Shown: piece after piece, positions 57,621 to 64,000 of the stretch
Position numbering within the stretch: position 1 is the first letter of the stretch
Layout of the letters: each line of letters opens with the position of its first letter
From: Cristatella mucedo
Taxonomy: Eukaryota > Bryozoa > Phylactolaemata > Cristatellidae
Reading direction: 5' to 3'
Assembly (NCBI GenBank): GCA_009760855.2
Contig: WPIO01000025.1
Coordinates: forward strand, 2,345,501-2,409,500
DNA: 64,000 nt
Program-made: the position numbers and the translations under genes
Notes under the pieces: generated by a model
What the model was told of the DNA's origin: nothing
What the model saw: only the letters and a program-made list of their open reading frames with translations
Databases searched by the model: none

Positions 57621-57802
57621 TGCGCTGGTTTGGCCCAATGGTTAAGGTACTCGCCGCTGGTTTGGCCCAATGGTTAAGGTGCTCGCCCCGATCAAGGTCT
57701 GATCGAGGTCATGGGCTCGAGCCCCATCGCATGTATGAAGCGCCTGAATAGAGATTAAGTTCTTTTAGGGCGCTATACAAATGAATTGTATTTATTTATT
57801 TA
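57621..57802 (+). mobile_element. SINE-A copy with duplicated head
   Basis: CGCTGGTTTGGCCCAATGG and TTAAGGTACTCGC occur at the start and again about 31 bp later before the normal body (CCGATCAAGGTCTGATCGAGG), box B GGGCTCGAGCCCC and intact tail. A local tandem duplication of the promoter head. Confidence 0.88.
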
Positions 57803-59283
57803 CTCTGCTGCGGCCCACGCTCAGTCATGGAAATAATTAAGCTTGGTGAAAGCAGTGTGCCTAATGCCTCCTAAATGCAGCTGTGCTGTATATTCACAGC
57901 TTGTAGAAAATTGGGGGAAATGAGTTCTCGTGATATATAAACCACCTGCAATGAGACTGGCATTGCAAGACTTGAATTGCAGCAGTCTCTGCCTTTATGT
58001 AATTTTATGAGCAGTGCTGTCAGTGCAGCAGAACGGAAGTTTAGCAAAATCAAGACGGCTAGGCACCTTTGCCCAACAGCAGTGGTCGAGTATTGTCTCG
58101 GCGAATCAAATCAATCGAGAACATTTTAGAAGTTAGTAAGTTAATTTTGTATGATAGCCAGGGGCAACCTGTGGTTATGTCGTTATGAAGCCGTGCTTCA
58201 GCTCTACTCAGAATTAATCTGGGTAGGTTTGCATGCCGTGTGCCTTGCTTTATGTTGGTTTTTGATACCAAATGTCAAGTATTACTGACAATTATGGTCA
58301 TCCTCCATGGTCTTGCTTTCTGTAGTCCACAGCCCTTGGACGCCTGCTGATTTGAGCTCGTTTCAAACATTCTTTGTGGATATGCTGCCTGCTCGTGCAA
58401 CGACGTGTTCAATGTTCTTGCTTATTGCCGTTGCAGTCAACCAGCACGGTCGATCATCCTGTAAAGCTTCATGTTTCGTCCTGTAAAGGAAGTGAGCTAT
58501 AGTTGCTGGAAGGCTGCTCTTTATTGCGGGGCTTTGACTGTGCATGCCATAATAGCATTGACAACATCACATTAGCATCAGCTTTGCTGTGCCCTCAGCA
58601 GATATGTAATCGCCGAAACGAGCTCAGGCTTACTGCTGTAGCAGCTGGCACATTTTGTCGCCAGCCTTTACTCCGTGGTTGTGGTGGCATGATATTCGTT
58701 GTCCGGATGCAGGCATCACTAGAAAATCAAGATTTGGCAAGCAAATTCCTGCGTGTCATCTGCCAAGTTTCTGTCTGGAAAACATACTAGGTTCGGATTG
58801 CTTTATTTCTAGGTCCAACTACCCATCGATGCCCGACGTGCATTTATCTTTTGCTGTAAGCTGACATACTTGAATGGTTTTTTTGAGGTTCTGCAGCTGC
58901 ATTGTGGTCCCACTCTTTGTTATCGTAATGTGTGGCCCAAGTTGTGGCCGCATTGGGTTTTATTGTTGATCTTGTCATAGACACGTCTTCTGCTACCCGT
59001 GATACAATTAAAATTCAGTATTTATTGCTGTGGCTGGTGACTTGATTCTCGAAATTCTTGCATGTTCATAAGAGAATAATATGGAAATATACAAAATTGT
59101 TAGGAATGGGAGGCTGAATCTGCAGGCTGTTGTGCCAAGACATTTGCAAACTAAGCCAAGATAGGTCCGGTCATCCTTGACGTTTCCCTTTCGACCAATC
59201 AAAGAGAGCTACATGGACGTGCCAGGTGGTATGTTCTGTCTGACTCGAATTATTTAGCCATACCTCGTACAACCTCAAAACCG
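57803..59283. other. GBF1 3' flank, no gene recognised
   Basis: No repeat family or domain was recognised. A possible alternative terminal GBF1 exon (58713-58790) lies here. Confidence 0.4.
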
Positions 59284-59555
59284 TTGGAGACCGTGTCTTT
59301 CGTTCCTATGCTCCCAAAGCCTGGAACTCACTACCGATGCACATCACAGCGTCCCCTGATAGGACTACATTTAAAAAGAAACTTAAAATACCTGTTTATT
59401 ACATCCAAGAGCATTTGGTGGGTCTTTGTGATTCGATATTCATGTACATGCACCTGCTTACTCTGTGCCTGCTACTTGCGGATGTTACCACCAAACATTT
59501 GGTAATGCTTTATATGTAGCGTCTGTTAAGTGCCTAGAGAGAGGAGTTTTAAGCT
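59284..59555 (+). mobile_element. LINE-A 3' fragment
   Basis: Reads VGDRVFRSYAPKAWNSLP-like sequence, with a lesion, then TTFKKKLK and the 3' UTR block GGTGGGTCTTTGTGATTCG. It breaks off inside the tail (GTGCCTAGAGAGAGG). Confidence 0.8.
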
Positions 59556-59654
59556 GGCTCTAGGACTTGCGTTATTTAACTTTTTATTTTAGTGATGCGA
59601 ATTTCGAGCCAATGTTTCAATACAAGTTGTGGTTGCCTTAAGCATCATGATTTA

Positions 59655-60000
59655 ATATTACGTTATGTGTCTCCGTCGGTAACTCCACAAAGCTGCAAGG
59701 ACTAAGTGGGTGTTGTGCTGCCGAGTTTTTTTATTATGCACTCAGATCCTAAGGACTTGTCTGGGCAAATAGTAGCCAACAGACTTCATCTCACAATACA
59801 AAGAGTGAGGAGCATAGCTGAGTCGTGAGAGCAGTTGAGAGAGTGGGTGGCTTGGAAGTAGAAAGAGTTAATATAGCCTAATAATGTTAGCCTATTTTTG
59901 ATAAGGTGCTCAGGTTGTATGCTGCTCCTTGAAGGTAGTATTCCACTAGGTCTGTTCCGAGTTAGGTTGTTGACAAACGAGAGCATAAACATTTGAGCAT
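59655..60000 (-). mobile_element. LINE-B 3' fragment, diverged
   Basis: Minus strand reads ATHSLNCSHDSAMLLTL, matching [17 protein letters not shown] in the 44-46 kb copy, followed by the LINE-B 3' UTR (GTGGGTGTTGTGCTGCCGAG on the plus strand). Confidence 0.75.
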
Positions 60001-60039
60001 ACGAATAACTGATGCAGATGCCATCCCCAACAAAAGTAT

Positions 60040-60505
60040 CAGAACACTGGTATCGATTCCAGATTATACAGAATGGGGTGACAGGTAGCCCACTGAATTT
60101 CGCTTTCTCGCGTTCTTGTGCTACGCCCTCATATGGCCGGGGTCAGCGAGCCGACGTTTAATCGAACTGTGATGAAGCTGCCATTCCAAAAAACCGACAG
60201 GTTTTGGCTCCAATCTATAGAGACGCGTATGCCGAGTTTACCCCACCAAATTTCATGGGATTCCCCTTTCGCGTTCTCTTGCTATGGCCTCCGATGGCAC
60301 GGCCCAAATGCCAGATAACGTTTGAATTCCAATAAAACTGCCGTTTCCACAAAAAACTTCGCACAACCGGTTTTGATTCCAAATTCTAAACAGAAGTGTT
60401 CCACGTTTACCCACTAAATTTAATGCGATTTTGCTTTTGCCTGTTTATTATACGACCTTCAGTGGCCTAATCCAGATGGCATCGCTAAATCAAATGAAAA
60501 CATTT
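60040..60505. repeat. Degenerate tandem array 1, about 3 units of 155-166 bp
   Basis: The block CCACTGAATTTCGC / CCACCAAATTTCATGGG / CCACTAAATTTAATGCG recurs at about 60090, 60246 and 60412. Each is followed by a CGCGTTCT or similar motif, TATGGCC/ACGACCT, and a CCGATT/ATTCC stretch. Units are diverged. No coding signal. Confidence 0.7.
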
Positions 60506-60619
60506 AAAATGTACTACTGTAGTCGCTTGCCTTTGTCGCTTGCGCATTTACCGTAGTTGCTTGCATTGCGGACCGGAGTTGCTTGCATTGCGAGCTTTGT
60601 CTGCGCGCTTTTGCCATTC

Positions 60620-61970
60620 GAGCTTTTTTTGGGGTGCAAAAAATAAATTGGAATGTAAGCTACTCTGTATTTCAAGCGTATTCAAAAATTTCGCCACATT
60701 CTGATCGCAACCTCTCACATTCCACTGAAACAGCTTACAGTGGTCCGTACCGATACAGAAATCTACCATAATCTACCGCAAAGCAAATGAAATGCAATTC
60801 AAAAAGCTTTTTATGGCAGTACACTCAACAAGCGTACTCACAAAAAACGACAAAAAGTCTATTCGCCAAGCTCCTGTTTCTATTGTTTATCAAAGTACAT
60901 TGTTTCATAAATCCGCACCATTTCTCATCTGAGCACTCGGGCAATAGACTGCAATCACCCGAAACGGCTCTGAGTAAATACTGCAATTCACTCGAATCTT
61001 CTGCAGATCATCCTCAAATCTAACGCGAAGTTCAAATTTATATTGCATATAGTACTAGATTTAGTTTTAAGGGAACCCAAAAAAGTCGCATATGTATAAT
61101 CAGGCAATGCATTGCAATTGACTGCAACACGGCTTATAAAGTACATCCACAATTTCGTATCAATTTCTCTGGGCCAACGCAGTGGTTTCTTGTAGCTTCA
61201 ATTTTGAATACTTATTACACAATGCTGTGCTAAAAGTGCAACCACGTGATTTGAACCCATTGTGCTTGTACAATCTCAATTAATTCATGGCAATCGAAAG
61301 CAATGACTCGGCCCAAAGTCGTTCAATTCACAGCGATTGGATCAGAAATTGACTGCACGAAACTGCAATCTCTTAGCATCTAACCCTTACTTTTTTAAAT
61401 GGCAGCCATTCAGCTTACTAGATGTGTTGTACATAAATTTCCAAGCAATGCATGGCAATCGACAGCAATCGCATAAACCAAAACGACAACTCGTCGAAAG
61501 TTGACCAGAAATTGGCCATGCGTAGCTCAAATTCTCATTGCATACAACATTTTGCTGTGATTAATGTGCATCCGAATAATTTTAATGCATTTTGCACGTT
61601 CGATCTCTAGCAATGCGCGGCAATCTACGGACGTTTGCCCGTGCCAATGCCTCAATATGCTGTAATTGGCTGAGCAAAGCTCGAGTTCTCGTTGCATATA
61701 ACATTCCATGGTGTTTTAAGTGCATCCACATTTATGTTAATCCATAATCCACTGTGTGCATTCAAATTTCGGGCTATGCATAGTAATCGGCAGCAACAGT
61801 TCGGGCCAATTACCCAACCCTTTACAAATCGAACAGTAATTGGTTCGGCGATTCTTAAATTCTTATTTTTTACAATGCAGTGTTTTAAAGTGCAACCAAT
61901 TAATTTTAACCGATCGACCACATTTCTTGGGAAATGCACGGCAATCTACAGCAAGGGCGCTTGCAGATTA
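60620..61970. repeat. Degenerate tandem array 2, about 7-8 units of 158-175 bp
   Basis: The anchor CATGGCAATCGACAGCAAT recurs in diverged form at about 60942, 61110, 61285, 61451, 61616, 61779 and 61937, a spacing of 158-175 bp. Linked motifs are a GGGCCAA block after the anchor, then TTGCATATAACATT and AGTGCATCCACA. The units are satellite-like and old. Open frames across it (for example 61692-62105) are not genes. Confidence 0.75.
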
Positions 61971-62449
61971 ATGCAATCTATTATGTTCCCTGTAAAGCAG
62001 GCTCTTTCAGATCTTCGTGAGCAAAGGCGATGTAACGCGGCCTGTGAAGTTGGCCCGCTAGCTGAAGCTAGGGGCTCAGGATCTAGATGGAAGGGCACCG
62101 CCTAGCCAGACCAGCGACTCGATTTTTTACCACCGTGGCTGTGTCGATGGTCATTCGTGCCGGCGCTCAACCTGCATCTGCTGCCTCTTGTCAGTTTGCC
62201 TGCCTTTGTCGGTTTTTACGAAGAGCCAGTGATAGCTCGCTATAGATAGGGTCAGCCCGACGGGGGGGGGGTGGCAGCAGTTTTGGCTTAGCAATCACGG
62301 CTTGCCCAATATGTCAGCCAGCAAACGGTCGCGTGCCCTCAGCACGTGTGCTTGACTTCCGATGCAAACAGCCCCCCCCCAATGCCATTCCGTCTGCTCT
62401 TTGTGCCAACACGTGGCAACGATGGGCGTGGTGCAAGGCAACGACGCAC

Positions 62450-62682
62450 TGTGAGCTTATGCGTGCTGATACAGTGCGTCGTAGCCACTAACCACACTTG
62501 CATGCTGACCCTGTGCATGTTACACCTAACCATGTTATTCATGTTGCTTATCAAGCATGATATTACTCACCATTCAATCGTGTCTCTCTTTGTAGCAAAT
62601 GTAAAGCGCCTAGAAAGAGATTGCGTTCTCTGAGGGCGCTTTATCAAGTGCATTAATATTATTATTACATTATTATTATCTC
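62450..62682 (+). mobile_element. LINE-A 3' UTR and tail
   Basis: Closely matches 26.93-27.15 kb: GAGCTTATGCGTGCTGATAC, CACTAACCACACTTGCATGC, ACCATGTTATTCATG, the hairpin tail AAGCGCCTAGAAAGAGATTG with GTTCTCTGAGGGCGCTTTAT, then (ATT)n. Confidence 0.88.
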
Positions 62683-62763
62683 AAAATTTGATACACAACT
62701 GGTCCTATGGAGCTGCAATTTGCATTTCTTGCAGCTCAGCGGCAGAGTCGGGGGCGTGGGTAA

Positions 62764-62835
62764 TGGTAATAATAATAATGCACTTGATAAAGCGTCCTCA
62801 GAGAACTCAATCTCTCTCTGGGCGCGTTACATAGC
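62764..62835 (-). mobile_element. LINE-A tail, antisense
   Basis: Reads (AAT)n, GCACTTGATAAAGCGTCCTC, AGAGAACTCAATCTCTCTCT and GGGCGCGTTACA, the reverse complement of the LINE-A tail. It lies about 80 bp from the sense copy ending at 62682. Confidence 0.85.
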
Positions 62836-63359
62836 TGCCATCCACTCTGAAAATGAGCAGCTCTCACTGATAAACACGATCGCTGCCGTTTTGGTTGTCA
62901 GTTGGTTTAAAGTCGGCGCCCGTACTAGCTCTGGGTGCGAATCTAGCTGCGAAGATCCACTGGGAGCCATTTGTTAGGACGAAGCTAGCGATGCAGCTAA
63001 TCCGACAGCAAGACCTACTTAAATGCAAAAATAACCCTAGAGAGACGACCCGATATGGTGAGTAGCCCGACTGATACGCTACATTAAGCATGGTGCTAGG
63101 CTTTGAGGCAGGCAAAAGAATGCCACCGACCATATGGTTCAAGCAATTTATCGTGATGAACCTAAAAGAGGGTAAGCGTTGGTGGTAATGTTGAGCTCAA
63201 GCTTAGGCGGGAGAAAGAATAACAACAATACGACGCCTGAAAGAGTTCGGAGCTTCAGCTTCACTACCTCAAGCGAGAGACAGCACTTCGAAAGAATGAG
63301 AGACGGAACCTACGGCGGCAAACGTCTTACTGTAACTTGGACCAAGCGGCTGTTTTCCT

Positions 63360-64000
63360 TGTATCTCCGTCCGTAACTCCACAAAGTCATGAAGGCCATG
63401 TGGGTGTTACGCAGGAGAGTTTTGTATAGCCCACTCACAGCCTAAGCAGCTTTTGGTACACATTCGGTAGCCAACAGACTTCGTCTCACGCAACGGAGAG
63501 AAGCTGGGAAGCATAGCAAAGTCAGGAGAGCAGTTGAGGTAGTGAGTAGCATGGAAGTAGCAGCTCAGGACCGCTGAAAAAGATAAGCCATACTCGGCAG
63601 TAGGAGAGTGGTCGTCGTTGCGTAAGAATTGTGGAAGCGAGTTCCACAGTCTAGGACCTGCAGAGCTAAAGCTTCTGTCGCCAACGGTCTTTAAGCGGAG
63701 GAATGGAACAGCTAATTTATTGTCCACACAGGACCTGAGGGTGCGAACAGGCTGAAACTAATGCAGCAGTTCAGCTAGGTACGAAGGAGCCAATCCGTGG
63801 TGGGCCTCGTGGGTCAGCGTAAAAACTTTGCTCTGTATCCGTTGCTCAATCGGCATCCATCCTAGCTCTTTCAGCAAAGGAGACACGTGCTCAAACCCCT
63901 GGGACTTGAAAACTAGCCTTGCAGCCATATTCATAGTCAGCTGCAGTGGCCTAACTGCTTTCTTTGGTAGCCCAGCCAAAAGGCAATTACAATAATCAAG
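63360..64000 (-). mobile_element. LINE-B copy, younger, running off the right edge
   Basis: The minus strand encodes the ORF2 C-terminus: [48 protein letters not shown], then a single TAG where the other copy has CAG, then [20 protein letters not shown] to the normal stop near 63407. It is nearly identical in protein to the 44-46 kb copy and has one visible lesion in 600 bp, so it is younger or less damaged. Confidence 0.88.

Noticed and set aside
20341-57802. Functional tRNA genes at the box A/box B matches
   Set aside because: The heads lack an aminoacyl stem and a normal cloverleaf and always continue into SINE bodies and tails.
60118-62105. Protein-coding genes across the arrays
   Set aside because: Open frames fall within degenerate tandem repeats and show no domain or splice structure.

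Overview
The window is animal (metazoan) nuclear DNA. It has GT-AG introns of a few hundred to several thousand bases, long dinucleotide microsatellites, decayed CR1/L2-type LINEs and tRNA-derived SINEs, and no prokaryotic gene layout. The protein sequences do not fix the phylum. The tail type ending GCGCTATACAAAT plus (ATT)n is common in marine invertebrates and fishes, so an invertebrate is the best guess.

Two host genes lie head to head. On the minus strand (144-12132) I assembled a 10-exon gene for a 352-residue protein with an N-terminal RRM and a C-terminal MYND zinc finger. All exon phases close, and the finger has all eight zinc ligands. On the plus strand (19265-56081) I assembled 33 coding exons (6204 nt, about 2067 residues) of GBF1, the large Golgi ARF guanine-nucleotide exchange factor. 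It carries the DCB, HUS, Sec7 and HDS1-3 regions, the catalytic Sec7 glutamate, and a long Pro/Ser/Ala-rich tail. Between the two genes, about 16.6-17.35 kb is CpG-rich with donor-like sites on both strands. It is probably a divergent promoter with non-coding first exons.

The introns and the 3' flank hold most of the rest. LINE-A has many 3' ends with a hairpin tail and (ATT)n. LINE-B has one long decayed copy inside a GBF1 intron and a better copy running off the right edge. SINE-A has a tRNA-like head and a tail matching LINE-A. SINE-B has a tRNA-like head with a strong hairpin and a different tail. There is also one older reverse-transcriptase relic, simple repeats, and two adjacent degenerate satellite-like arrays with a period of about 155-175 bp at 60.0-61.97 kb.

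The most notable points are the RRM-MYND protein, the SINE-A/LINE-A shared tail, the two nucleosome-length arrays, and the complete, strongly phased GBF1 model with candidate cassette exons. I found no prokaryote-like defence system, CRISPR array, rRNA or bona fide tRNA gene.
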